Shown here: positions 11,201 through 26,200 of the stretch, in pieces | Layout: every line of letters begins with the position of its first letter | Position numbering within the stretch: position 1 is the first letter of the stretch | Origin: Cordilura impudica | Taxonomy: Eukaryota; Arthropoda; Insecta; Diptera; Scathophagidae | DNA: 64,000 nt | Direction of reading: 5' to 3' | NCBI GenBank assembly: GCA_963682025.1 | Contig: OY821520.1 | Coordinates: 138,454,738-138,518,737, forward strand | The notes under the pieces: model-generated | The model's database searches: none | Seen by the model: only the letters and a program-made list of their open reading frames with translations | What the model was told of the DNA's origin: nothing | Position numbers and translations under genes: made by a program

Positions 11201-14200
11201 TGTTCTAGGATTGTTCCACAATGTTCCAAAACGATGAGTTTCTAAAATGTAATTTGTACCGGTAAATCGAAAGAACGAATTTTAAGCTTTGTCCCACTTT
11301 TGAAAAAAAAATTGGCGGTTGTTCTAGTTGTTCTAAACATTGTTCCAAAATATATATGTCGCAAACCGTAACGTAAGCAAATGAGAACGAAAAACATTTT
11401 TTCCGCGATATCAACGTTATTAAACGATATCAATATTTTTATGCAACACGTAAGATAACGTACAGATTCCAAAATTTCTTCCCCATTTTTGGAAATAAAA
11501 TTTTTTGAAGATTGTTCTGAATTGTTCTAGGATTGTTCTATAATGTTCGAAAACGATGAGTTTCTAAAATATAATTTGTACCGACAAATCGAAAAAAAAA
11601 ACGAATTTTAAACTTTGCCCCCCACTTTTGGAAAAAAAAAAATATCAACGTTATTAAAGGATACAAATTCCAATACAGATTCCAAAATTTCTTTCATACA
11701 AGGTATCCTGGCACCCTCAGCACTATTTTAATCAACCCCAAATATACGAGTCCCTTAATTTTACATCCTCTCTATAACATGTCCAAGTTACAGAGCGATC
11801 TGAGGGTGCCAATCAGAATACCTTGTATGAAAGAAATTTTGGAATCTGTGAGCCAACTTCGCACACACTCTTATTCGAGAATAATAAAAGCGCGAAGCGA
11901 TGCATCGCGGTTGACAACTACTTGCGTCTTTTTCGCGTATGTAACAGTTAGTACAAATTGGGTTAACAAAAAATAAAGAATCAAATAGAAAAGAAATTCA
12001 TTGTTATCTGAACTATTAGCAAATAAAGGGTCCGCCATCTAATGTTTTTTTAACTAGTGCTTATTTCGTGAATGGTAACACTTAGCTCATGTCTGATTTG
12101 GCAGATAATTAGTTTTATCCTTCCGCTGAACGAATATGGTTGTGTATACGCTTGAACAACGCTGGTAAATATTGCGACATTACTTTGAAAATCATGGTAA
12201 TGTTTCAGAATGTGTGCGAAAATTGCGTACGGATTTTGGAAGAAGAGAAGCACCGTCAGCTCCGTATGTTCGTTATCTTGTGAAAAAAAAAGTGAAAGAA
12301 ACTGGCATCCTCATCGATAAACCAAAGCGCGAAAAGCCAAAAACAGTGCGTACACCCGAGAATATTGCTGCTGTTTCAGAAAGTGTGCGTGAAGCGCCAT
12401 CAACATCAATTCACCGACGTTCTCAAGAATTGAACATTTCGGAGGCATCATTGAGACGAATTTTGCATAAAGACCTTTGTATGACACCATACAAAGTCCA
12501 ATTGGTTCAGGAGTTGAAGCCAACTGACCATCCAATGCGTTTTCGCTTCGCTAAGTGGGTCTGCGATCGACTTACAGAAGATGCCGATTTTGCCAAAAAT
12601 AAATCATCTTCTCAGATGAAGCTCATTTTATTCTTGGCGAGTAAGTAAACAAGCAAAATTGTCGCATTTGGGGCACAGAAAACCCGCACGCATACATTGA
12701 AAAGCCGATACACCCAAAACGAGTCACTGTTTGGTGCGGATTTTGGTCCAGAGGCATAATTGTGCCATTTTTCTTCGAAAATGAGCAAGGAGTGGCCGTT
12801 ACAGTCAATAGCGATCGTTACCGGGCCATGTTGAACGAATTTGAAGAGGAGGATATTGGCAACATTTGGTTTCAACAGGACGATGTTTTGCGCCCTGTTT
12901 TTGAAGATCGCATTATCAGCCGCAGAGCTGATGTCGTTTGGCCACCTCGGAGCTGCGATTTGACACCGTTGGACTATTATTTGTGGGGTGCCCTCAAAGA
13001 TAAGTGTTACGCCAACAAGCCAGAGACAATTGACGCTTTAAAGGACAATATTCGTGAAGCCATTGGTGAAATACAGCTGCACACAATCGATAATGTGCTT
13101 AAAAATTGGACCGATTGTGTAGGCTACTACATGGCCAGCCGAGGCAGCTATTTGAATGAAATTATTTTCCATTATTAACCGGAAGGATTGTACTTTCAAA
13201 TAAAAAAAAAATTTGAGATAATATTCGGTAGTTTTTTTTTATAGCATTTTCAAAAAAAAAAGTTATTTGGTGGACCCTTTATTAGCAATAAAAAACATTT
13301 GACTATCAAATAATGGATACTCAGATATATTTTCGTGGGATAAAATTTGTTGTTTACTTAATGCTAATGACTTGTTAATTGCAAAAAAGTGGTGCTATTG
13401 TCTTCTTGTCATAGGGTAAAAATATTAACCAATTGTTCCTGTGTTTTGCAATATTTTCACCCTATGACTTAAAAGAAGGAAATTATTCCAATTAGTTGAA
13501 TTTTTCGAGGATAACACTTAGAGGATAACACCTAGAATATGTCAAAAAGTACGGACTATGAAAAAAAATTTGTTGAATCAATACATAAAGAATTGAGATC
13601 GGTCATTGCACTTTGAGGCCCTATGCTCTTTGTAGGAGTAAAAAGAACAAATATATATATTGCACAAGAAGGATCCTTAACATTTTATGGCCATTTGACT
13701 GTGAGGACACTTCTGAGATACCTCTTTTAAATACGGTAAAAATTAATGTTATTTTTAGTAGAATTTGTATTTTTTTATTTGACCCTTCTTTAAAAGAAAA
13801 TAAAGCAAATAAAAATTTTTCAAATGAAGGTCATTCTCACTGTGACACTGCCACAAATTTTTAGTGAGAATATTACTTGTTCTAAACAGAGAAATACAGT
13901 GGCGGACTAGTGGACATTTTATCAATATATAAAAATGTATGCATCCTTTATAATGAAGGATATCGCTGTAGAAAACCCTGATAGAGTCGCATAAAGAAAA
14001 AATTTAAAAAGAAGGTATGCTAACGAACATAAACTTACCAATTGTTTAGCGGCATTTGGTTGTATATAACCGTCATTTGCCATGGCTGGAAAAGCTGAAG
14101 ACGGTGCATTTCTATCGGTGGCATTTAATATTGATGCTAACAACTGTGAATTATGCGTCACATAGCCCAGATTCTGTGTAGCATTCGAATTTTGAAGATT

Positions 14201-17200
14201 AACCTGATTATTGTGTTCATCCTTTTCATCTTCTTGCTCGCACGTTGAAACTGCCACTGTATCATTGCTGTCAATTGATGGCAGTCTTTCGATTCGATGA
14301 TGATCGTGATATGACAAATTTGAATCTGAACTAGAATTTGAACTTAATTCTTCATTGGTTGTTTCTAGAGAGGGATGTAATCCATTCTCGTTTTCGTTGA
14401 GTTGTCCTTTCGAGACACTATTTGATGAGAGTGATGAGAGAGCATTTGAAGATCCATTATGAAAATTCGACATTAAGTTGAGATTTTCTTTATGACCGAA
14501 AGCTACCAGACAATCATTACTCCGTGATATATCCGAATGAAATTCCTTTTTAGACGAAGATCGTAGGTCTGAACCATTGTCCAAGACATTGCTGGCAAAT
14601 TTGTAGTTTGAAACTTGATCTACTAAGCCCTCTGGAAGTATGACTTTAATATTCTTCATTTTGTAATATTTATTACGTATCCAGTAGCAAAAGTAACTAG
14701 CAAAAGTAATTATAATTATGAGAGCTACAACATAAATCGGTGCCTTTGAACTCGTAGAACAGCTATAGCTACGTGGTGCAACAATCCAGGGAGAGGCAAA
14801 ATAAAATTTGTTTGAGGTTTGAAAAGTTGAAAAGGAAGATTTCTCTTCTTCGCCTGATTCACAAAAATGTTTATCAATTGGTGTTCCAGCCAATATTATA
14901 TCTTCATTCATTGATTTAATTTCCGTGTCGATTTCATTTTGCTCGCCAACATTGACAGCTCTCACCTTCAGAAGATATGATTTGATCGTATTTAAACAGT
15001 CTGGCAGTTGGAAACGACAACTTCGACCTTTTACAGTAGCGACACGTTCATAAACAAAATTATTTTGATTATCTTGTCGTATTAGAGCAACTACATAGAA
15101 CAAATGTCGCCCAGACGGTAAATACGGTTGATCCCAATATATAACCGTGTCGTTTTCATAAATATTAAGATTCCGAGGACTAGAAGGGACTAAATAAAAA
15201 TATTCATGAAATTGAAATTAGTAACAAAGTTATTCGTTAAGACATACTTCCAATTAGAGTTGTTATATTAATATGGTTACTGTGTACTGATTCCTCAACC
15301 GTGTGCGCTGTTACATAAACTTCATAGCTGGAGTAACTACTAAGACCCGTTAGAGTATAAGATGTTTTCTCAATGGATGTTGTATTCTTTTCAAACGTAT
15401 TATCTGGATATTTACGCCTAAGGATTAAAATTGAAGTGTTTCATATTAACTCTTAACTAACATACATATGTAAATACATACACAAACGAGTAGGAGTGTA
15501 CGATTCGACTTGTTTATTTATAAAATTTTTTAAGAACGTAAGATATTCTATAAGATATTCTATAATGTATAATTCTTCATGCCAGTTTACAATAAATTGC
15601 TTCTAACTATAACAAAAACTAGATCTTGACCCAACCATTATTGTGTCAAAAGGAATCAGAACTATTTCCTTAGTACCGGTTGGAAATACAAAGTTATTAA
15701 AATGAATTAGATATGTGACAAAGATTTTGGAAATCCCAGGAAACGGGAAATGAAAATAATTATTTTCCTAGTAAATTAAATTTATACATTTATTGAAAAT
15801 GCTAAAAAATATTTTTTTATTAAAAATTAAAATATATTGAAACGGGTAAAAGAAAAACTCTGCACTACGAATATCGGAGAACTATCATAGGGCTTAAACT
15901 GATCAGAGGCCAACCATAAACTAAATATAAGTGCGATTGTTATGTTTTTGTTGTATGTAAGTTAAAGCAGTTTTTATAATGGTCCGATCATATCACTTAT
16001 ATCAGGGGTGGTCAACTTAAAGTTGCGATTGACTTTAGCATTATATTATTATTAATTCATCTACAGAAAAAACTTAAAATCTTCTTCATTAAATTCATAT
16101 TTTTTGGACAATTTGAAAAATTTTATTTCAATTCAATAGAGAAGTTAAAACAAACAACAAATATCAAACAAAGTTAACAAGTAAAGGGTTTTTCAACAGG
16201 GACGCTACAAAAGTAGAAAGACAGGGACAGCAAACGACGCCATATTTCTTGCCGCTCTTTTGACATTTCTCTTCAGTAAGGTTTGCCATTTCATGATGGA
16301 AAGATATACGAGCCAACAACGAGTCGAAATTATTAAAATTTACTACCGAAATTCGGAGTCAGTGGCCTCAACGTTAAGAGCGCTACGTCCAATTTATGGT
16401 CGTCATAATCGTCCTAGCAGATCAACAATTGAGCGTCTAGTGGAAAAATTTGAATCCACAGGCACAGTACAAAATGTTCCGAGCCAGTGAGACAAAAGTG
16501 CCCGTAGTGTCGAGAATATTGCTGCCGCTGAGGCTTCAGTTGAAGAAAGCCCAAATGTTTCTCTCACCCGTCGTTCTCAAGCGTTGGGCATCTCTGTGAC
16601 GTCGTTGTGGCGAGTTTTGTGAAAAGATCTTGGCCTACATCCTTACAAGATCAAATTGACGCAAGAACTGAAGCCGCTTAACCACCAGAAGCGTCGTATG
16701 TTCGTGAATTGGGCTGAGCAACAACTTGAAAATGATTCGGATTTTCATCGAAAAATCATCTTCAGCGATGAGGCTCATTTCTGGCTGAATGGCTTCGTCA
16801 ATAAACAAAATATGCGTTATTGGTCAGACAGCAATCCACACGTACTCCATGAGTCATCATTGCATCCCGAAAAAATTACGGTTTGGTGCGGTTTATGGGC
16901 CGGCGGTGTCATTGGGCCGTACTTCTTCCATGATGATCAAGACCGGCACGTTACTGTGAATGGGAATCGCTACCGTTCAATGATAACCGAATCTTTTTGG
17001 CCCTAATTGGATGATATGGACTTGGAGGACATGTGGTTCCAACAGGACGGCGCCACAAGCCACACAGCGAATGTCACAATCAATTTATTGGAAACCAAGT
17101 TTGGAGAACGTGTTATCTCACGAAATGGTCCAGTCGATTGGCCGCCTCGGTCGTGCGATTTGACGTCGTTGGACTATTTCCTGTGGGGCTACGTCAAGTC

Positions 17201-20200
17201 TATGGTCTGTGCTAACAAGCCAGCGACGATTAATGAACTTCGTACGAATATCGAACGTGAAATTGCAGCAGTATCGCCCGATTTATGATTGAAAACCGTC
17301 GAAAATTGGGTTCAGCGTCTGGACTTCTGCAAGCGTGCCCGTGGTGGCCATGCAAAAGAGATCAATTTCCATACATAATGGCATCGAACGTACTTTCACA
17401 GGAATAAAGAATTTCATTGATATCCAAAACCGTTTTTGTTTTATTTAAAAAAACTTTTGTAGCGCTCTTATTGAAAAACCCTTTATAAAAAAATGAAGGT
17501 AAACAGCAAAAAAATAATGATCATGTACAAATTCGGAGCTCTAGCTAGTCTGGAAGTTCGTAAAAAGTCTACTAACAAGATTCTGGCTTAAGCAAAGAAA
17601 CAAAAAAATCAGACAAAATGAGTTAGTTGACTTTTCAATGAAAAGTTGACTTTTCAATTTAAATTTCGAGGGTTTATTAATTTGAGCGAATAGGTTTTAT
17701 TTCAATGTCTGATTTTGTAGAACAAAGAAGTTCCATTAAAATTTGTTTGCGGAATAATATTTCTGATGTTTCAGAAAGTCTTCGTGAGCTGGCTACAACT
17801 ATGTGGGAATAAAATTGAAAATGGTATATACGATCCCAAGAAGATAGAGAAGGCGTTGAAGACAAATAACGCACCGGATAAGCAAAAAAATTAACTGACG
17901 AACAACACATCAAGAAAATCAAAGATTTGGTATTGAAAAATCGTCGATTGATATATAGAAATCATGCTGATACTGTGGACATTTGAAAAGGATACGTCAG
18001 CACCAAGCATGACAGATATTGTTAAATCTAAATTAGAACATATTTTGCATTCGCATTAGACATCTTATCCAAATAATTGATTCATACATTTAATTGTGAT
18101 TTCTAGGAACTTCAGCAAATGCATGTTTTTACTTGTAAGTCTATATTAGATATTGATTAAATATCTATCCAAATCAATAAATTTATAATAAAAGTTGCAT
18201 ATTTTTGCATAATTTGCTTCAAATGGATGGTTTTGCATATTTTCATCAAAATGTAATTTTATGACTACTTTAAATATATGTATTAGATTTAAACTATTCT
18301 GAAATTTTGTAGCAATTTTTTTAAAGGTAAAAATTTTTTGTTTTTAAATTAAAAATCATTAATTTCGTGTAATTGTTCAGACGTCAGCGACTTTTTGCAC
18401 AATGAGCCGAAATCTTTTACCCAGTAGATTTTAATTGCTTTTATTAAATAAATATAAAAGATTAATTAAAAATAATCGAAAATAAGCCCTTAAAACATGC
18501 ACTATAAAATGTGAAATATGCAATAAAAAATGAAAGCCGCTGCCTTGGTTATTACACTGCTATTGAACATTTATGAAACAATATGTTTTTATAAACACGA
18601 CCGTTAAAATATATTTATCAAAACGCAACAAAATTACACAGGCCTACAAATGTAAGATTTTTGTTTCTACACTGAGATCTACAGTAGGTTTCGACATAGG
18701 TTTAAATGCTGTATTCGAATTTTTAAACATTTGACCAAAAGATGCAAAAAAGTTTATTTTTAGATATTTTAAGATAATAATAACAGAAATGAATGTACAT
18801 TGTTTCTGATGAGGTTCGATATTTCCAATTGTAGGACCTTTTAAATCAAAAATTTAATTTAATACCCAGCAAAAAATAAGAGAAATTATTGAAAACGAAC
18901 TATTTTTTTATTATTATTGCAAAATGATCTTATATACAACATCCGAAAATGTTAATAAAATGTTTTTATAATACATTTTTTTTTAAAAAATCAAAAGCAG
19001 ACGTTGTTTTGTGTATAAATCTTGAGGCGCAACCATTTTTTTGTAGTATATTCTATGTATTTAGAATTAAAGGACGTTTCTACACACAGAAAACGGATTC
19101 ATTGTGGCTATCGAATTTTTTGCTAACCGAATTGCCATGGAGTTAGTAACCAAATTTTGGGCTGACTAGGGTTGTTGACTGTTGACTTAAAAGAAATTAC
19201 TTTATCATTACAGGAAACAGTTACTTGATGTTGAATATTGGTTGATATAATCGTAGATACAGTAGTTCAAATTGAAAAAATTCTGTTTCCGGCGTGTACC
19301 AAATTTTGGTATTTTGTGTTAACTTAAAATCTAACAACAACACATAAGTTTGTGTACGTCAATCTTTGATAAGCGTCGTCATTGATAACTGAGCAACAAT
19401 AGCTCAGTCGGCGGAACGCTACACGCTCATACACATATTATATACATATAAGCAAAAAAAAATAGCTCAAAAGAAATGAAATATGAGTTATTTTTAAGAA
19501 CCGGATACAGTTAAAATTTGGATCATTTGATTGTCATGACATTTAAATCACTTCTTCTGTATTAGTTTTTTTTTTTTGCCAATTTTTATCAATTAAAACT
19601 TTTAATATATAATATACATATAAGTATATCTCTTATTGTTGGCAATATCAACTATTAGTAACTCTCATTATACCCTATACCACTATGTGGTTTGGGTATA
19701 ATGACTTTGTGCTGCTGTTTGTAACAACCAAAAATATTTGACCTAGACCCATCTTTAATTATACCGATCGAATCAGAATCACTTTCTGAGTTGATTTAAC
19801 AATGTCCGTCCGTCCGTCTGTGTGTCCATGTAAAGCTTGTAATCAAACTGCAGGTCGCAAATATGAATATATTTTGATGAAATTTGGTATATAAGCCTTT
19901 ATCGGCCATGGGATGAACGCTATTGAAATTGGTGAGAATCGGTCCATGTTCAGACCTAGCCCCCATACAAATTACCCCTATGAAATCGACATAAATTGCT
20001 ATAAGATCCAAATTGCCATATAGATCTTACTCAAATTGGGTTTGTATGCGTTCATTACATCCACTAATGAGTAGTCCAAAAATGATCCCTTTGACCCCAT
20101 ATAGAGCTGCTTCCCGATCTTCACTTAAATCTATAAAAAAACAAAAATATTGCACTGATTCTTCTCAAATTTTGTTTGTACATATTTTTGCAAAATACAA

Positions 20201-23200
20201 GAGACTTTACCAAACATGATCAGGATCGGTCCATTTTTGGACCTAGTCCCTTTATAGATATAGCATCCGATATGAACTTTTTCATATCTGCAGCCAAAAA
20301 AATTAATAAAAATCCCACCCAAATTTGGTTTTTGCTTATTTTCAATGTCCAGTTAGTTGGGCCTAAGCGATAGGGTTTCTAAACTCATGGTATAGGGTAT
20401 CGTATAGTCGGTCTAGACCGACTATAATTTTCTTACTTGTTTATTTTCGTACAGATTTTTATACCCTATACCACTATGTGGTTTGGGTATAATGACTTTG
20501 TGCTGCTGTTTGTAACAACCAAAAATATTCGTCCTAGACCCATCTTTAATTATACCGATCGACTCAGAATCACTTTTTGAGTCGAAATAGCAATGTCCGT
20601 CCGTCCGTCCGGTGTGTCCATGTAAACCTTGCAATCAAACTACAGGTCGCAAATATGAATATATTTTGATGAAATTTGGTATATAAGCTTTCATCGACCA
20701 TGGGATGAACGCTGTTGAAATTGGTGGGAATCGGTCCATGTTCAGACCTAGTCCCCATACAAATGACCCCTATGGAATCGACATAAATTGCCATAAGTTC
20801 CAAATTATCATATAGATCTCAGTCAAATTGGGTTTGTATGTGTTCATTACATCCATTAATCAGTAGTTCAAAAATAATCCCTATAGGAAAATCCTTAGTC
20901 ATAGGCCCCATATAGAGCTGCTTCCCGATCTTCACTTAAATCTATCAAAAAACAAAAATATTGCACAGATTTTTCTCAAATTTGGTTTGTATATTTTTTT
21001 CAAAGTATAAGTGACTTTACCAAATATGGTCAGGATCGGTCCATTTTTCGACCTAGTCCCTATATAAATATAGTATCCGATATGAACTTTTTCATATCTG
21101 CAGCCAAAAAAATTAATAAAAATCCCACTCAAATTTGGTTTATGCTTATTTTCTATGTCCAGTTAGTTGGGCCTATGATATAGGGTCTCTAAACGCATGG
21201 TATAGGGTATCATATAGTATATAGTTATAATTTTCTTACTTGTTTTATTTATTTTCGTATAGATTTTTTAATTATTATTATTTTTTTTTTAATATCTCCA
21301 TATATATTTGTAATTCCTAATTTGGATAATCTACATTTCTTTCATAAAAACTTTGTATTGACATCTTTGAAAGTTGTTTAAAACCCATTCGTAGAAGTTA
21401 CTCCATCCGAAGCAATGAAAAACGTTCCTTTTGAACGATATAATTATTTTTTTTTTATTGGATAATAGTAAAACATTATGTGAAGAAATATTCCAATCGG
21501 AAAACATTGTTAACAAAGTTGAACAAACAAAAAATCATTTTAAACGCATTGATATAATCTTTAAAATAAGACCAAAATTAATTGTATGTTGTAAGCTTAA
21601 AAGATATGGGCTAGGATACTTTAGTGAAATTTTGTTTTTTTTGCCGATTTCAAGGCATTATATTTTGAAAACCGGAGCTTCTCGAGTTGAACAGTTTATG
21701 ATTCGATGAACTCTGGTAGTTTACAAATTTTATTGAAAAAAAAAAAAAATGAAATCGTAGACGACAAGTTCAACTGATGTGCTATTTGATACGGTTTTCC
21801 CATTGTCGGATAATATTTTTTATGTATGAAAAATTCGGGGCTGTTATTGAGAATGCTATAGTTCACCCAACAACAACTATACTATTCTCAACTTTTTATC
21901 AATAGCAAGAATTTATAACTTGTAATCAGGTAGGTTAATAGGTTCCACGATAATAGATGTTTGTTTTTCAAAAATAAAAATATGTTTGTATGAATGTATG
22001 TAAGTATGTTTATACATATGCATATTATAAATTACCAATAAATTGTATAGTGACTCAAAATGCCATTACTTAAGTCTGGAGGCTTCCATTCAACTACAGC
22101 CGATTTACTGGTCACTGTTTTTGGCAAATACCTAATGTTTTTTGGTGGTGTGGGAGCTACATATCCAAAGAATAACAAGTTATGGAAAGTTCGAAAAAAA
22201 ACAAAGAACTAGACTTACCACTTTGTTTGGTTCGAATACAATTTTCATCACTGTTGCGTCCATTTTTATTGGAGGAAAACATCAGCATACGAATACAGAC
22301 GTTGGTAAATGGTGGAAAATCCGAAATGGTATAATTTCGATAATTTTGTTTATTTCTTAATAGTTGAACAGTATGTACTGGCGAGCAGCGTCCCTCCGAT
22401 TCTTGACAGTATGTTAAGTTATATCCTCTTAGTATCGAGGCACATACAATGCCTGAACTCCACTTAACTAAAATTGCACTTTTGCTTAATGCAGTAACTT
22501 CCAGTTCCATTTTCATAAGTTCGCTCGAAATGTCTCCTGAACATCGGGCCCATTGCATGCCTTTGTTATAATTTGGATAATTCGCCGATAACGCTAAATT
22601 TAAACTGCGATCTTTGGGTTCAGTAGTAAAATTTGTACTGAATTTATTTAGGTACTTGTATGATATTGGACCCTAAAATTAAATGAAATTAAGCACATTT
22701 TTCCATAGAATTTAAGTTTTATATTTTGATTAAAAGTACTAATTTCTTATAAATTGTTAAGGCAATGGATGACGTCACAGTCAGTAAATGTCTTTGACTG
22801 CGAAAAGTCATAGGATGGGAATTACTAGGCTGCTTTTAAATTGCTGAGGAATATGTGTCTTTAGAATGTTATTGAAAAAGTTTAAAACTATTTTTTGTAA
22901 TGTTTGTTGAGTTTTTTTTTTATCATATTGTGTCTAAGCCAGGAGATTCACCTTTGAGTCTATGTAAAGTGGAAAGTAATTCAATGTTGTTAATATCTTG
23001 TTCAATAAGTTTTGCCTTATTGTTGGGATTATTACGAAGCGATTTCTGAAATTTTCTTGGAATTTAGCTGGGAATTTTTGATCAGGGGAATTGACAGACC
23101 AAAATTGACCTAATTCATTTGCAATATCAACACGATCAGGTAGAACGTTAAAAACAGAGTTATCACTTTGTATGAAATGAATACTATACGAGGTTTCATA

Positions 23201-26200
23201 GCCACAAAACCTTCTGATATTGTTCTTTATTTTCTTAGGGGACGTATTCGGAGTAATTTCAGAGGAAAAATTATATAAAGATGTACGTTTAGTAGCTTTT
23301 ATTTCTTTTTTAAGTAGAACGTTTACTCTTTTATACCTGATCATATTTTCGTTATTAATATACGTTCTAAATATACGAGTATACCATAACTCCTTATTTT
23401 TAGTTTTCAAATGTTCGAGATGTTGGTTCCACCAAGGAACTGGGGTGCGTACACTAGGTTTTGGTTGTGGAATGGATTTATTCGCTGATTGGATTATATA
23501 TTTTTTTAAGATTAGCTGCTTCCTTATTAACGTTTATGTTAATCGTTCTAATAGTTTCATAGGTGATGCATTTACTAGTATAAAGGTCCCAGTTGGCTTC
23601 GTCAGTTTTGAAACGGGGTTAAATTATGCATCGGGAAGCAGCTCTATATGGGGCCTATGACTAAGAGTTGTCCCATAGGGATCATTTTTGGACTACTGAT
23701 TAATGGATGTAATAAACACATACAAACCCAATTTGACTAAGATTTATATGATAATTTGGATCTTATGACAATTTAAGTCGATTTCATAGGGGTCATTTGT
23801 ATGGGGGCTAGGTCTGAACATGGACCGATTCTCACCAATTTCAATAGCGTTCATCCAATGGCCGATAAAAGATTAAATACCAAATTTCATCAAAATATAT
23901 TCATATTTGCGGCCTGCAGTTATTTACAAGCTTTACATGGACACACAGACGGACGGACGGACGGACATCGTTAAATCGAATCAGATAGTGATTCTGATTC
24001 GATCGGTATAATTAAAGATGGGTCTAGGTCAAATATTTTTGGTAGTTACAAACAGCAGCACAAAGTCATTATACCCAAACCACATAGTGGTATAGGGTAT
24101 AACAAAAATATTGCACTGATTCTTTTCAAATTTTGTTTATATATATTTTTGCAAAATACAAGAGACCTTACCAAACATGGTCAGGATCGGTCCATTTTTG
24201 GGCCTAGTCCCCATATAGATATAGCATCCGATATGAACTTTTTCACATCTGCAGCCAAAAAAATTAATAAAAATCCCACTCAAATTTGGTTTATGCTTAT
24301 TTTCTATATCCAGTTAGTTGGACCTGAGAGATAGGGTCTCTAAACGCATGGTATAGGGTATCGTACAGTCGGTCTAGACCGACTATAATTTTCCTACTTG
24401 TTTTCATTCGTTTTATGGGATCAAATCACTGTGTGTGGCCCTGACACCGCAAATTCTCGCGATGTTAGAATCTCACTTACAAATATTATTATTATCATGA
24501 CACTTGGGATAATAATCAACATTAGACGTAACTAAACAAAATAGCAAAAATATTTTCATATCATATTTTCATATAATAAATTGTAAATATAAAAATTTAA
24601 CATGACGACAAACAATTAGGAGAAAATGACGCACAACTAGTAAGTTAAGTGAATAATTAATTGGATTTATTTGTAATATAAACAAACATTCTGATTACAG
24701 ATTAAATAAAAAACATCCCCTGTAGAAGAGGCCAAACGAGCCTCGAAACGTCGGGACAAAATTGTAAACCTTAGTTTACATTTAAAATTGAGACCTACCC
24801 AGTCGTATTTTTAGAAAAATTTTGCAAAAAACTAAAAATTAAATAGAAATTGTTAATAATTAATAACATTAATAACATTGATAAAAAAAAAAAAATAATT
24901 TGCATTGAAATAAATTTTATTTCAATGAAATCGTCAATTAATTTGTCCATCTAATGAGTAAGTCCGATATATAATCATCCCAACAATTCTAGGCAAGACG
25001 ATTTCAAATTACTTTGGTTTTGATTTGCTTTTAGGGTTATATAAACTTACCTTGCATTGATTTGGTAGTTCAATTTTTGGCAAACACCAAAACACAGTGT
25101 AATTCATTAATTCATCCAAATTTTCCGGTGGAGACCATGATAATGTGTAACTTGTATTATGATAAACTTTGGAAATTATATTTTCATTAAGTTCGTTACG
25201 AGGACTTTCACTACGAAAGACTCGAATTATATTGCTGGCATTGCTTTCGCCATAATTATTTGCTGAATTCACAGTAAATAGTTGCATACTTTCGTTTTTC
25301 CATGCAAATGTAGTTGTTGTTTCAGTTGTTTTGGTGCTAAGCCTGTAAAAAATATAATGACAATTAATAGCCGTTCAAAGTATGTTGAGTATAAATAATA
25401 TTTACATTATAACATTATGACGATTTATTTCATTGACAACATAATGAAAACCGGGACCATTGTATTCAGTTTGCGGCAATTGTTCCCAGTAGAGGCGTAA
25501 TCGAGTTTCCGAACTGTCAATATAAAAACTACCCAATGGGATTTCAGGGGCTCTCTTGGGTAGTTTACCTTTAGTTCGAAATTCTTTTGTGGTTGCATCA
25601 CTCCACAATTCATAGTTATTGTTGTCGACAGCATTTGATTTCACTCTCACTTTTATCCAGTAATGCCAAAAGGCGTATAGATTTGTAATAACTATTTTAC
25701 AATTGCCATTATGGCACTCCAAGTCTTTTGTCTTTGGCGTATACCAATTGGTGCGATTGTCATCGCTAACTTGGATTTCATATGATAAGCCCTCGGGATA
25801 AAATGCAAAATACATTTTTTCCCAAGTTAATGAGATATTTTCACTTGTAACATTTTGTACAATTACGTCTAAAGCAGATGGTTTGACTACAATGATATAG
25901 AAATTAAAGAAAAGTTAAAAAAATTGTTGCTTATATAGAAACTTCGATAAGCCCAAGATGCGCAATCTACACCTTATCCAATTGTATCCATTTCTTATGC
26001 CGTTTTCTTTTGTGACATATATGTCGCATTTTATTTGCACTTTTTTGAAAAGTGTATTTTTGTATATATTCCGAATTAAGAGCAACCTTATCTTATACAT
26101 CAATCGAAAGGTCTCAAAGTGCTGTGTTTATAAAACGCAAATAAAAATATTATTATCCTCTTTGAAGTCATAGGGGTAATATAATCAAAAAAGGGGAACA

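Noticed and set aside
13613..13864. 83-codon plus-strand frame
   Set aside because: No homology; lies in intronic repeat debris next to a foldback core.
20406..20441. Helitron 3' end (hairpin then CTTACTTGTT)
   Set aside because: No CTRR terminus at the expected distance, no 5' TC start, and terminal text is inverted, which Helitrons do not have.
22142..22360. Plus-strand frame over dome exons 7 and 8
   Set aside because: Antisense shadow of the dome coding exons.
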